Numbered from the stretch's first letter, positions 39,690-48,125 are shown. The stretch is DNA of 64,000 nt from CAWCXF01 sp963799455 (GCA_963799455.1 CAWCXF010000004.1:1-64000); one strand, 5' to 3'. Notes: generated by a model from the letters alone, not told the origin. Program-made: numbers and translations.

Positions 39690-41477
39690 CCGGACACTGT
39701 TGGCGAAGTCGGCGGCTACGCGGCGAGCGCGGCGAAGCGCGAGGTTCGGGTGGGCGCGAGGGGGCGCTCGGCGAGCCAGGCGGCGAGGCGGTCGAGGTTG
39801 ATGGCGGCCGCGGTGGTGACGTGCTGCAGCCCGGTCTTGACCAGTCCACGGTAGCGCGCCCGGCGCAGCCCGAAGGCGCGCACGCCTTGGGAGAGCGTGC
39901 CCTCGATGCCTTGCCGCTGAGCGTAGAGCTTTTGGTGCTCGGCTGTGCGCTCTCGCGCCCGCGCCGCTGCCAACGCCTCGTGCTCGCGCTGGGGAAAGAG
40001 CGACGCGGGTCGCGCCCCCGCGACGCCGAGCGCGTGCGAGCTGTCCCGCGACGGGCAGGCTCGGCAGTCGGCCAGGCGGAAGCGCGCGTGCACGATCGGG
40101 CGGCCGCGGGCCCGTCCGGGGCTGCTGTGGGTCTTCCAGCTCGCGCTCTCCTCGCCCTCCGGGCAGCGCACCACCTGCCTGTCCCAGTCCACGGCGAAGT
40201 CGGATGCGTCGAACGCGCCTTCGCTCCGGCTCTGCCAGGTCAGGTTCCGGCGCTGCGGGCCGATCAGGTCGATGCCGTGCCGCTCGCGGGCGGAGATCAG
40301 CAGCTCGGCGCTCATGGTGGCCGCGTCGGCCAGATGCTCGGACGGCGCCAGACCCTTGGCGGCCAGCGCCGCGTGGATCGCCTCGACCCGCATGGCCTCA
40401 TGCACGCCGGCGCCCGCTCGTGTCGGCCTGCACGACCAGCCGCGGCATGCCCTCGTCGCACGTCTCGGTGAGATGGACCACGTAGCCGGTCCAGCCCCGG
40501 CCGGCGCGGGTGCGGAAGCGGGCCTCGGGGTCGCAGGGCGACTCGACGCGGTCGCCGGGGCCGCGGGTCCGCAACGCGCGTCGCTGGACGGCCGCGGCCC
40601 CGCCGCCGTCCGACCTGCCCGCGCCGGCCGCGACCCGCTCGTAGTGCCTGGCCCACACGCGCCGCAGCACGGCGACCGCAGGCAGCGCCGACAACCCTGC
40701 GGGCGCGTCGGACCGGTCGAGCGCGTCCAGGAGCGCGTAGCCGTCCGCGCCGACCTGGAGGGCGTAGGCCTCGCGCTTGGGGTCCGTCTCGGGCAGCCGG
40801 GCGCCCTCCACCCGGCGGTCGTAGCGCGCGTGCCAGTCTGAAGGCGCCACGGCGCGCAACCACTCCGGCGCGGCCGCAGCGATGGCGTTCAGGGCCGCCC
40901 GCAGCGTCTCTCCCACCAGCTCCAGCTGGTTCAGCGTGCGGATGGCGGCGAGCACGTGCGTGCTGTCGGTGCGCTGCCGCCCGCGCGCCTTGAGCCATCC
41001 GCCCTCGCGCGCGGCGTCCAGCACGCGGACGAGCAGGCGCTCGGAGGCCTCGTGCCGGAGCAGCCGGCTTTGGCCCTCGCACAGGACGCTGTGGTCGAAG
41101 CCGGCGTCGGTCAGCTCCAGCGCAAGCAGGTACGCACCACGATCCGACTGCGGACGGCGTCGGCGGCTTGGCGGTCGCTCAGCCCCTCGCGGAACTGCAT
41201 GAGCGTGACGAAGGCGAGGCGCCACGGCGCGTAGGCCGGCTGGCCGAGCCTGGGGTAGAGGTCGGCAAAGTCGGCGTCGTCGAACACCGCACCAAGTCGG
41301 TCGCGCAGCAGCACGTAGGGGTTGCCGCGCCGAAACGCGGCCTGAGCGACGCGGGCGGTGCCCTCGGGAACGGCCGGGAGCGGCGGCTGCGGGCGGAGCG
41401 ACATGGGCGGCCTCACGGCGGGAACACCACCCTACACCGCACCTCGCGCCAGCCCACCGACTTCGCCAACAGTGTCC
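39690..41477 (-). mobile_element. IS1182-family insertion sequence, copy A
   Basis: About 1.79 kb with inverted ends GGACACTGTTGGCGAAGTC and its complement, encoding one minus-strand transposase. It is joined to copy B through a 4-bp GGCC. It is inserted in the tnpA-tnpR gap of the Tn3-like element. Confidence 0.82.
39716..41404 (-). pseudogene. IS1182-family transposase, two frameshifts
   Basis: Full-length but interrupted. The N-terminus MSLRPQPPLPAVPEGTARVA, then WRLAFVTLMQFREGLSDRQA is in one frame to about 41130. The middle TDSTHVLAAIRTLNQLELVG, VEGARLPETDPKREAYALQ is in a second, and from about 40410 the C-terminus VEAIHAALAAKGLAPSEHL, DWDRQVVRCPEG and QGIEGTLSQGVRAFGLRRAR in a third. 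Reads through to FAALAA at 39716. Presumably inactive unless the slips are sequence errors. Confidence 0.85.
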
Positions 41478-41481
41478 GGCC

Positions 41482-42578
41482 GGACCCTGTTGGCGAAGTC
41501 GTGGGACTGAGGCGGGTGATATTATAGGATGGGCGTCCCGTCCGCGAGGCCGCCCATGTCGCTTCGCCCGCAGCCGCTCCCGCCGGTGCCCGAGACCACC
41601 GCCCGCGTCGCCCGGGCCGCGTTCCGGCGCGGCAACCCGTATCTGCTCCTGCGTGATCGGCTCGGTCCGGTGTTCGAGGACGCCGACTTCGCCGAGCTCT
41701 ACCCCCGGCGAGGGCAACCTGGCTACGCGCCCTGGCGCCTGGCGCTGATGACGCTCATGCAGTTCCGCGAGGGGCTGAGTGACCGGCAGGCGGCCGATGC
41801 GGTGCGCGGCCGGATCGATTGGAAGTACTTGCTCTCGCTCGACCTGGACGATGCCGGCTTCGACTTCTCGGTGCTGTGCGAGTTCCGAGCGCGACTGCTG
41901 GGGCGCGACGCGGCTGGACGTCTGCTCAACCGCCTGCTGGACGCCGCCCGCGCGGGCGGGCTGCTGAGGGTCCGCGGGCGCAGCCGTACCGACAGCACCC
42001 ACGTGCTGGCCGCCGTGCGGGCGCTCAATCGCCCGGAGTTCTTGGGAGAGACGCTGCGGGCGGCGCTGAATGCCATCGCCGCCGCCCCCGACTGGCTGCA
42101 TGCCATTGCGCCGGCCGAGTGGCATGGGCGCTATGATCGGCGGGTCGAAGGCGCGCGCCTGCCGCGCACCGAGCCCAAGCGCGAGGCCTACACCTTGCAG
42201 GTGAGCGCCGACGGCTTCCGTCTGCTCGATGCCGTGAACGGCGCGGACGCGCCCGAGAGCATCAGAGGACTGTCCGCCATCGGCGTGCTGCGCCGCGTCT
42301 GGGCGCGCCACTTCGAGCAGGTCGCGCCAGGGTCGGGGGACGACGCCGCGAGCGCCGGGGCGTCGAGGGCACGATCTCGCAGGGCGTGCGGGCCTTCGGC
42401 CCGCGCCGGGCGCGCTACCGCGGGCTGGCCAAGGCGGGCCTGCAGAGCATCGTCACGGCCGCCGCCATGGACCTCGATCGCCTCGCCGCATGGCTCGCCG
42501 AGCGCCCCCTCGCACCAACCCGAACCTCGCGCTTCGCTGCGCTCGCTGCGTAGGCCGCCGACTTCGCCAACAGTGTCT
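41482..42578 (+). mobile_element. IS1182-family insertion sequence, copy B, internally deleted
   Basis: About 1.1 kb, opposite orientation to copy A, with the same inverted ends (GGACCCTGTTGGCGAAGTC left, complement right with one change). Flanked by GGCC on both sides (41478-41481 and 42579-42582), a plausible 4-bp target duplication. Shorter than copy A by roughly 700 bp because of an internal deletion. Confidence 0.8.
41556..42553 (+). pseudogene. IS1182-family transposase, internal deletion
   Basis: Intact from MSLRPQPLPPVPETTARVAR to about 42335 (VLRRVWARHFEQVAPG), then jumps, in another frame, directly to the C-terminal segment VEGTISQGVRAFGPRRAR and DLDRLAAWLAERPLAPTR, ending FAALAA. 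Roughly 230 codons, including the segment with DLIGPQRRNL in copy A, are missing. Non-functional, though ends are kept, so it could be moved by copy A type enzyme. Confidence 0.8.
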
Positions 42579-42637
42579 GGCCGTCTGCGCAAGAGCCGCG
42601 CCGCGGGACGGCCCCGTCGGGAGGGGGGACCGCGACC

Positions 42638-43213
42638 GTGCTGATCGGCTACGCCAGGGTGTCCAAGGGCGACGAGCAGACCACCTCGCCCCAGCTCCGC
42701 GCGATCGAGGCCGCTGGCGTGGAGAAGACCTTCCACGAGCAGGCCTCGGGCGGGCGCTGGAACCGCCCCGAGCTGCACCGCATGCTCGACCAGCTGCGCG
42801 ACGTCGACGTCGTGGTCGTCTGGAAGCTCGATCGCCTGTCGCGCTCGCTCAAGGATCTCCTCCACATCCTCGACCGCGTCGAGGCCGCCGGCGTCGGCTT
42901 CCGCTCGCTGACCGAGGCCATCGACACCACCACGCCCGCGGGCCGCATGATGATGCAGATGATCGGCTCCTTCGCCGAGTTCGAGCGCGCCATGATCCGA
43001 GAGCGCACCCGCGCTGGCCTCGTGGCCGCCCGCGCCGAGGGCCGCGTCGGCGGGCGCCGCCCCAAGCTCACCCCCGCCCAGCGCGCCGACGTGGTCGAGA
43101 ACGTCACATCGGGCCGTCAAACCGCCGCCCAGATGGCCCGGCTCTACAAGGTGTCCGAGCCCACCATCAGCCGTATCCTCGCCGCCGCCAGAGCCGCCGG
43201 CATCGCGCTCTAG
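42638..43213 (+). CDS. tnpR: serine resolvase of the Tn3-like element
   Basis: 191 residues, intact. Serine-recombinase catalytic domain begins LIGYARVSKGDEQ with Ser9 as nucleophile, then VVVWKLDRLSRSLKDLLHIL and the conserved GRMMMQMIGSFAEFERAMIRERT. A C-terminal helix-turn-helix (TAAQMARLYKVSEPTISRIL) binds res. Starts with GTG at 42638. It resolves cointegrates and usually represses tnpA from the shared res region, here disrupted by two IS copies. Confidence 0.92.
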   Translation: MLIGYARVSKGDEQTTSPQLRAIEAAGVEKTFHEQASGGRWNRPELHRMLDQLRDVDVVVVWKLDRLSRSLKDLLHILDRVEAAGVGFRSLTEAIDTTTPAGRMMMQMIGSFAEFERAMIRERTRAGLVAARAEGRVGGRRPKLTPAQRADVVENVTSGRQTAAQMARLYKVSEPTISRILAAARAAGIAL

Positions 43214-43230
43214 CCGCCCACCAAACCGCG

Positions 43231-43264
43231 CCTACCGTGAATCCATGTCCTGATAATGCACTAG
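43231..43264 (-). repeat. right terminal inverted repeat of the Tn3-like element (interrupted)
   Basis: Read on the minus strand the repeat is GGCCCTAGTGCATTATCAGG through ATTCACGGTAGG. The outer four bases (GGCC) are now at 44098-44101 because an IS5-family element inserted at the CTAG within the repeat. The interruption should prevent normal end recognition. Confidence 0.82.
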
Positions 43265-44093
43265 GTCGTGGCGACATTTCTATCGGAGCCATAGGATGAT
43301 GGCGGCGAGGGTGACGAAGCCGAGGAAGTTGGCTGCGAGCTTGTCGTATCGGGTGGCGACGCGGCGGAACTGCTTGAGCTTTGCGAACATGCGCTCGATG
43401 GCGTTGCGCTCCTTGTAGAGCGTGCGATCGAAGGCATGCGGGCGTCTGCGATTGTGGCGTGGCGGGATGACCGGCACGGCGCCGGCATCGAGGATGGTGT
43501 CGTGGAAGTGCTCGGCATCATAGGCGCGGTCGGCAATGACATGGCCGGGCCGCAAGCCTTCGATGAGCCCGGCGCCGAAGATCACGTCGCCCCGGTTGCC
43601 GGGCGCCAGGATGAAGCGGACGGGCAGGCCGAGCGCATCGACGCAGGCGTGGATCTTGGTCCCTGACCCGCCCCGAGACCGACCAAGGCCCTGGGCCGCA
43701 GCGCCCCCCTTTTTGAGCGGCGCTCCCGATGCCTGCGCCTGGGCGCGGATCGAGGTGGCGTCCACACCAACCCAGTCCAGGGCCGCCTCTGCCGCCAGCG
43801 CCGCGAACACATCGTCCAGCACGCCGTTGGCGATCCAGCGGTAGTAGCGCCGCTTGACCGTCTGGTACGGCCCGAACCGCTCGGGCAGATCGCGCCATCG
43901 CGCACCGGACCGCGCCATCCAGACCAAAGCCTCGACGAAGCGCCGGTTGTCGGACCGAGGCCCTCGCCGTCCAGGCCGCCCACCCGGCACGAACGGCTCG
44001 ATCCGCGCCCATTGGTCGTCCCGCAAACCCTCCATCGCCCGCCTCCGTAAAGACAAGCAGTGAATCAGCTCACAAAGGAAATGTCGCCACGAC
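43265..44093 (-). mobile_element. IS5-family (IS427-type) insertion sequence, intact
   Basis: 829 bp with perfect 16-bp inverted repeats GTCGTGGCGACATTTC and a CTAG target duplication (43261-43264 and 44094-44097). Carries one complete transposase. It landed in the right terminal repeat of the Tn3-like element, so it is the younger insertion. Confidence 0.9.
43280..44035 (-). CDS. IS5-family transposase
   Basis: 251 residues in a single frame, although many IS427-group elements split it in two. N-terminal DDQWARIEPFVPGG and RFVEALVWMARSGARWRDLP (DUF4096-like), catalytic Asp in WVGVDATSIRAQAQ, second Asp in VIADRAYDAEH, and Glu in AIERMFAKLKQFRRVATRYD. GGAGG precedes the ATG at 44035. All three DDE residues are present, so this is probably an active element. 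Confidence 0.92.
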   Translation of the reverse strand: MEGLRDDQWARIEPFVPGGRPGRRGPRSDNRRFVEALVWMARSGARWRDLPERFGPYQTVKRRYYRWIANGVLDDVFAALAAEAALDWVGVDATSIRAQAQASGAPLKKGGAAAQGLGRSRGGSGTKIHACVDALGLPVRFILAPGNRGDVIFGAGLIEGLRPGHVIADRAYDAEHFHDTILDAGAVPVIPPRHNRRRPHAFDRTLYKERNAIERMFAKLKQFRRVATRYDKLAANFLGFVTLAAIILWLR

Positions 44094-44101
44094 CTAGGGC
44101 C

Positions 44102-44366
44102 ACATGGGGCGCGACCTCCTCGCGCTCCACCCGGTCGAGGACGCCCGCCACCAAGGGGTGCGCCATCGCCTCGTGGACGAACTCGATGCCCAGGAGCCCC
44201 GCCGGGTAGGCGATGACGGCGCGCCCGCCGTTCGACACGCGGATCTTGAGGGTCTCGAACGGGGGCACGTCGTGCGCGAAGCGCACGCCCGCGCGCTCTG
44301 AGGGCGGGCGGCCCGAGGGGAAGCGGTCCTCCGGCACCCACTCGATGTAGCTGTAGAAGTCGGTAC
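44102..44366 (-). pseudogene. mannitol dehydrogenase family protein, internal fragment (other side of Tn3-like element)
   Basis: Reads FYSYIEWVPEDRFPSGRPP, then GVRFAHDVPPFETLKIRVSN, GGRAVIAYPAGLLGIEFVHE and VLDRVEREEVAPHV, the central part of a polyol dehydrogenase. It stops at the transposon end and continues at 36566. Upstream it is cut at 44366 by a degenerate IS3-type element, so the N-terminal NAD domain is missing altogether. The gene was hit at least twice. Confidence 0.85.
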
Positions 44367-45140
44367 TTGATCTGACAGATGGGGTCGCGAAGCTGAGGTG
44401 AGAGGCGAGGCCGGGCGCGGAGCGGTGGGGGCGACTGACCACCGCCCCTCGACGCGCTCGGTCCTGAAGGGGAGCCCTTGGCCCCGGCAGCCCGTCGCGA
44501 CGCCTGGGGCGCAGGTGCGGGCGCGGGCGCGAGGGCGGCGGGCGGGGGATCTCGGGCGCCCGCCGCGCCCACGCGGGGGTCGGCCGGCCCGAGCCGACGG
44601 GCGCGGGCGCTGGCGGTCGCGGTCGTGGCGCCAGCGCGCGAGGACGCGCCGGGCCGGGGCGGGGGCGTCGAACGCCTCCCCGCCCCGGCCCTCGTCGCGC
44701 AGCCGCCCGTCGCAGCTCGGCGAAGGCGTGCCGGGCGACCTCGGCCTCGCCCGGCCGGCGCAGGACCGCGCGGCTCGTGGGCTCGGCCCCGTCGTCGCCG
44801 ACGATCGTCGCGGGCCTGCCGTGGGGCCCGACCGCCGCGCGGTCCGCGCCGTCGGCGCTTCCCCGAGCGCTTCCCCGAGCCCGGTCCTTCGCAAGCGGCG
44901 CCGTCCGGCATCTGGCCGCCCGTCACGGGCCGCCGCCCGCCGCCCGAGACCGCCCTGCAGGCCCCTCGGCTCGCGGGCGTCCGAGACGGCCATCCCGCCG
45001 AACCGGGCCTCCCACTCGCACGGCGCCGCGTCGCCGACCCCGTGGCGCCGGCAGGCCCCCGCCACAGCCCCGCCCCGCCCCCGCTCGCCCAGGCTCGCGA
45101 CGACCCGCCCCTCCGTGAGCCGCGACTTGCGCATCGCCCG
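44367..45140 (-). pseudogene. degenerate IS3-family element (orfA/orfB relics)
   Basis: Begins at the left with TGATCTGACAGATGG, an IS3-like end. On the minus strand orfA is readable as MRKSRLTEGRVVASLGERG, CRRHGVGDAAPCEWEARFGG, MAVSDAREP, matching the MRKSRFTEEQIVAAL ... YYKWKAKYGGMEVSDA family. The orfB tail survives as CDGRLRDEG, ARRVLARWRHDRDRQRPRP. The catalytic middle is lost. Long-dead element. Confidence 0.65.
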
Positions 45141-45195
45141 TCTGCCTCCTGCGACGGGCTCCCGCTCCAGGTGAGCGACATCAAGGGGCTCAGGT

Positions 45196-45700
45196 CACGA
45201 GCGAACTGCGCTCCGCGATCGCGCGTGCTCATGCGGAGAACTTCGACGTCCACGGCGCCCGGAAGGTCTGGCGGCAGCTCAAGCGCGAGGGCTTCGATGT
45301 GGCTCGATGCACGGTGGAGCGGCTGATGCGGGCGATGGGGTTGCGAGGCGTGGTGCGGGGCAAGTCCGTGAAGACGACGGTCCAGAACCCGGCCGCGCCG
45401 TGCCCGCTGGACCGGGTGAACCGCCAGTTCCACGCGCCCGCGACGAACATGCTCTGGGTCGGCGACTTCACCTATGTGGCGACGTGGCAGGGCTTCGTCC
45501 GTTCGGGCGGGCGCTCGGACCGGTGGCGCACCCGCCCTCGCCCATCGTCGTCGACGCCTACGCCCGACGCATCGTCGGCTGGCGGGTGAACCGGAGTGCC
45601 ACGGCAGGCTCCGTCCTCGACGCGCTCGATCAGGCGATCCACCAGCGCCGGCCCGCGAAGGGCGCAGGACCGGTCGCGCACTCGGACGGTGAGCATGCCG
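45196..45700 (+). pseudogene. IS3-family orfB fragment
   Basis: Plus-strand relic: VTSELRSAIARAHAENFDVH, GARKVWRQLKREGFDVARCT, VERLMRAMGLRGVVRGKSVK and MLWVGDFTYVATWQGFV, then after a slip near 45490 VDAYARRIVGWRVNRSATAG and LDQAIHQRRPAKGAG. It holds the first Asp (DFTYV) of the DDE triad; the third catalytic part is missing. Different from the adjacent minus-strand IS3 relic. Confidence 0.75.
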
Positions 45701-45879
45701 GGGCCGGTTCCACGCGGCGGCCTGACCCCCGTTCCGGGCGCGTTCGGCAGGCTGATGGGGGCCGGTGGCGCGCGGGCGGCCTGACCCCCACTCGGATCGA
45801 CCAGGGTGTCATTCCCCGGACCTGTCGGCCGCCCGTGGGCTGTCGGCCGAGGCCATGGCCTCGGCCGAGCGCGTGACCT

Positions 45880-45997
45880 GATCGAGAGCCCGATCGAGCG
45901 CGACCTCGCCGCGCTCACCCCCCTGATCTGGGAGCACGTCAATCCCTACGGCCGCTTCGAGCTCGACATGGACGCCCGGATCACAGCCCTCGAATGA
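45880..45997 (+). pseudogene. possible C-terminal fragment of a second Tn3-type transposase
   Basis: The segment LTPLIWEHVNPYGRFELDM near the stop at 45997 resembles the LSPLxWEHINxxGxY end of Tn3 transposases, though the GRFELDM variant differs from the tnpA at 36619. No terminal repeat was found next to it. Tentative. Confidence 0.4.
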
Positions 45998-46076
45998 CCC
46001 CAGATGGCGGCCGGTGACACGACTGTTGGGATTGGGCCGGGTTGGGCGGCGCATCTTGGTGCCCGGTGCCGGCTCG

Positions 46077-46097
46077 GTATATCCATGTGTGATATAC
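46077..46097. promoter_or_regulatory. palindromic operator of vapBC
   Basis: Perfect 7-bp arms GTATATC and GATATAC around CATGTGT, an AT-rich island in a GC-rich region, 27 bases before the vapB ATG. VapBC operons are autoregulated through such inverted repeats, so this is the likely operator and promoter site. Confidence 0.7.
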
Positions 46098-46123
46098 AAA
46101 GCTCCTGCCGAGGGAGGCCGCCC

Positions 46124-46408
46124 ATGCCCCGCACCACGCTGTTCCTGTCCAACCGCACCCAGGCCGTGCGGCTGCCCAAGGCGGTGGCGTTCCCCGAGGG
46201 CGTGCGCGAGGTCGAGGTCTACGCCCAGGGCAACGCCCGCGTGATCGTGCCCGCCGACGACCGATGGTCCTCCTTCTTCGCCATGCCCGACGTGGACGAG
46301 GAGCGTCCGATCGAGCGCAACCAGGCGGGCTTCGAGGCGCGAAACGTGTTCGGCGACGACGACCTGAGGGGGGCGCCCATGCGCGAGGACGAAGGCGCCT
46401 CGTCCTGA
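46124..46408 (+). CDS. vapB: VapB-type antitoxin
   Basis: 94 residues. N-terminal swapped-hairpin (AbrB-like) DNA-binding domain: TTLFLSNRTQAVRLPKAVAF, PEGVREVEV. The tail is acidic (DVDEERPIE, FGDDDLRGAPMREDEG) and fits a toxin-binding arm. GGGAGG stands nine bases before the ATG. It precedes vapC by two bases. Represses the pair by binding the palindrome at 46077. Confidence 0.88.
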   Translation: MPRTTLFLSNRTQAVRLPKAVAFPEGVREVEVYAQGNARVIVPADDRWSSFFAMPDVDEERPIERNQAGFEARNVFGDDDLRGAPMREDEGASS

Positions 46409-46410
46409 CG

Positions 46411-46806
46411 GTGCGGATGCTCGACGCCGACACCTGCTCCTACGCCATCGGGCGCCACGGGGCGCGGCTGGCGGATCGCTTCCGGGCGCACGCCCCCGAG
46501 ATCGTCGTCTCCGCCATCACGCGGTTCGAGCTCCTGCGGGGCATCGAGCGCCGCCCTGAGGCCACGGCGCTGGCGGCCAGGGTGGAAGCTTTCCTCGCGC
46601 GCGTGGTGGCGCTGCCCTTCGACGAGGCGGCAGCGGCGAGCGCGGCGCGGCTCGACGGGTGGCTCCACCGGGCGGGGGCGCCCATCGGCGGGCTCGACAC
46701 GCTGATCGCCGGCCATGCGCTGGCGGTGGAGGCCGTGGTGGTGACCAACAACGAGCGACACTTCGGTCGCGTCCCCGGCCTCACGGTGGAGAGCTGGATG
46801 GACTGA
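46411..46806 (+). CDS. vapC: VapC-type PIN-domain toxin
   Basis: 131 residues, a PIN-domain ribonuclease: first acidic patch MLDADTCSYAIG, then SAITRFELLRGIERRP, and GGLDTLIAGHALAVEAVVVTNN followed by HFGRVPGL. Asp, Glu, Asp and the terminal TNN/ERHF motif are present, so it looks active. GTG 46411 is two bases after the vapB stop; ATG 46417 is possible. The pair lies in the mobile island and could stabilise it. Confidence 0.87.
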   Translation: MRMLDADTCSYAIGRHGARLADRFRAHAPEIVVSAITRFELLRGIERRPEATALAARVEAFLARVVALPFDEAAAASAARLDGWLHRAGAPIGGLDTLIAGHALAVEAVVVTNNERHFGRVPGLTVESWMD

Positions 46807-46976
46807 GACGGTTCTCAGGGGGATGACCCCGGCGGGACGGCCTTCCCGCTATGGGTTTGTAGGGGCCAGCGCAGCGACGAGGCGTCCCGTGGCGTCGGCG
46901 GGCCCGTTCTGAGCCCGTCCGACGTGGGGTGACATCGGAGCGGGCCGACGGCTCCGCCCCGACTGCGCTGGGTGGC
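46807..46976. other. gap between vapC and the RTX gene
   Basis: 170 bases, convergent genes. No terminator with a clear stem was found. Confidence 0.3.
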
Positions 46977-48026
46977 TCAGAGCAAGAAGTCGTCCGCGTC
47001 GAGATCGGCCAGCTCGACGCCCTTGAGGATCAGGCGCCCATCGTCGAGGTCGAGCACGAGCTTGCCGCCCCGCTCGCGGGCCGCGTCCCAGACATCCTCC
47101 AGCGCCTCGATCCCATCGACGCCGCTCAGGTCGAGGACGTCCTCGCCGGGGGTGAAGTCCTTGATCACGTCGCGGCCGGCGCTGAACACGAAGGTGTCGT
47201 CGCCCGCGCCGCCCTTGAGACGGTCGTCGCCCGCGCCGCCGAACAGGATGTCGTCGCCCGCGCCGCCGTCGAGGCGGTCGTCGCCCGCGCCGCCGTCGAG
47301 GTCGTCGTCACCGTCCCCAGCCTTCACCCGGTCGCGGCCGCCGCCCGCCTTGACGCGGTGGTCGCCGTCGCCCGTCTTGATCCGGTCGTCGCCGCGCCCC
47401 CCCTGGAGATCCTGAACATCCTCATCCTCATCCTCATCCTCGTCCTCCCCGCGGTCGCGCTCGTCGTCTCGCCGGTCTTCCTCACGATCGCGCCGATCCT
47501 CCTCGCGATCCTCGTCCCCGTCCTCGTCCTCCTCGCGGTCGCGCTCGTCGTCTCGCCGGTCTTCCTCACGATCGCGCCGATCCTCCTCGCGATCCTCGTC
47601 CCCGTCCTCGTCCTCCTCGCGGTCGCGCTCGTCGTCTCGCCGGTCTTCCTCACGATCGCGCCGATCCTCCTCGCGATCCTCGTCGTCCTCGTCTGCGGCC
47701 GCGACCTCGCGGTCATGCAGAACATCGTCCTCGCCCAAATCCTCCAGCTGGACGCCCTTGAGGATCAGGCGGCCTTCCTCGAGGTCGAGCACGAGCTTGC
47801 CGCCCCGCTCGCGGGCCACGGCTCGCACGTCGTCGAAGTCCTCGATCCCCGCCACGCCTCTCAGGTCGAGGACGTCCTCGCCGGGCGTGAAATCCTCGAT
47901 CACGTCGCGGCCCGCGCTCGCGACGAAGGTGTCGGCGCCCGCGCCGCCCTTGAGACGGTCGTCACCTGCGCCGCCTTCGATTTGGTCGTCGCCGCGCCCG
48001 CCCTTGAACTTGCCGCGTTTGGCCAT
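46977..48026 (-). CDS. two-lobed RTX-type calcium-binding protein with charged repeat linker
   Basis: 349 residues. N-lobe (1-100): FKGGRGDDQIEGGAGDDRLK then DTFVASAGRDVIEDFTPGE and GGKLVLDLEEGRLILKGV. Linker (about 108-205): Asp/Glu/Arg repeats of 28 residues. C-lobe (207-349): several GGxGxDxxx nonapeptides (GGAGDDRLDGGAGDDILFGG), then DTFVFSAGRDVIKDFTPGED and GGKLVLDLDDGRLILKGVEL. The lobes are clear duplicates. No signal peptide; RTX proteins usually leave by a C-terminal type I signal. I chose ATG 48026, which has GGAG at seven bases; ATG 48050 has none. No secretion genes are nearby. Function unknown, perhaps a secreted or surface calcium-binding protein. Confidence 0.8.
   Translation of the reverse strand: MAKRGKFKGGRGDDQIEGGAGDDRLKGGAGADTFVASAGRDVIEDFTPGEDVLDLRGVAGIEDFDDVRAVARERGGKLVLDLEEGRLILKGVQLEDLGEDDVLHDREVAAADEDDEDREEDRRDREEDRRDDERDREEDEDGDEDREEDRRDREEDRRDDERDREEDEDGDEDREEDRRDREEDRRDDERDRGEDEDEDEDEDVQDLQGGRGDDRIKTGDGDHRVKAGGGRDRVKAGDGDDDLDGGAGDDRLDGGAGDDILFGGAGDDRLKGGAGDDTFVFSAGRDVIKDFTPGEDVLDLSGVDGIEALEDVWDAARERGGKLVLDLDDGRLILKGVELADLDADDFLL
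47450..47690. repeat. 84-bp tandem repeat inside the RTX gene, about 3 copies
   Basis: Encodes the 28-residue unit beginning REEDRRDREEDRRDDERD in the linker. The first two copies are nearly identical; the third diverges at its end. Extra CATCCT/CGTCCT trinucleotide-like runs flank it. Confidence 0.85.
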
Positions 48027-48125
48027 GGTGGTGCTCCGTGTTGGGGTCATCTTGGGTCGCCCCCAGATCGCGGTGGACTGTGAAGAAAGCCCGAACGTGG
48101 TCCGCCCCTGCCGGAAACGGTCCGT
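48027..48125 (-). promoter_or_regulatory. upstream region of the RTX gene
   Basis: About 100 bases upstream of the start codon with an AT-richer segment (48070-48092). A promoter is expected here; boxes are not certain. Confidence 0.3.

Larger units (their letters stand above)
36572..44101. mobile_element. Tn3-family transposon with nested insertion sequences
   Basis: About 7.5 kb bounded by 38-bp inverted repeats starting GGCCCYAGTGCATTAT and ending TCACGGTAGG. The inner ACGGTAGG resembles the Tn3-family ACGNTAAG. Order: left repeat, tnpA (minus, frameshifted), putative res, two IS1182-family copies, tnpR (plus, intact), right repeat broken by an IS5-family element. No cargo gene. It splits a mannitol dehydrogenase gene: removing the element plus five bases joins EVAPHV to PPVPG in frame. 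The five-base flanks (minus strand CATGT and AGGAT) no longer match, so the target duplication is length-only. Confidence 0.85.

Noticed and set aside
37283..40471. Plus-strand frame of over 1000 codons across the Tn3 transposase
   Set aside because: Antisense shadow; His/Arg/Gly-rich composition without domains, while the minus strand encodes TnpA and an IS1182 transposase.
36567..44106. Five-base target duplication of the Tn3-like element
   Set aside because: The flanking five-mers are not identical (plus strand ATCCT left, ACATG right). Only the length fits, so I do not claim a duplication.
46929..48083. Plus-strand frame of 384 codons with hydrophobic repeats (VALVVSPVFLTIAPILLAI), looking like a membrane protein
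   Set aside because: It is the exact antisense of the acidic Arg/Asp/Glu linker of the RTX gene; the minus frame has true GGxGxD repeats, a ribosome site and duplicated domains.
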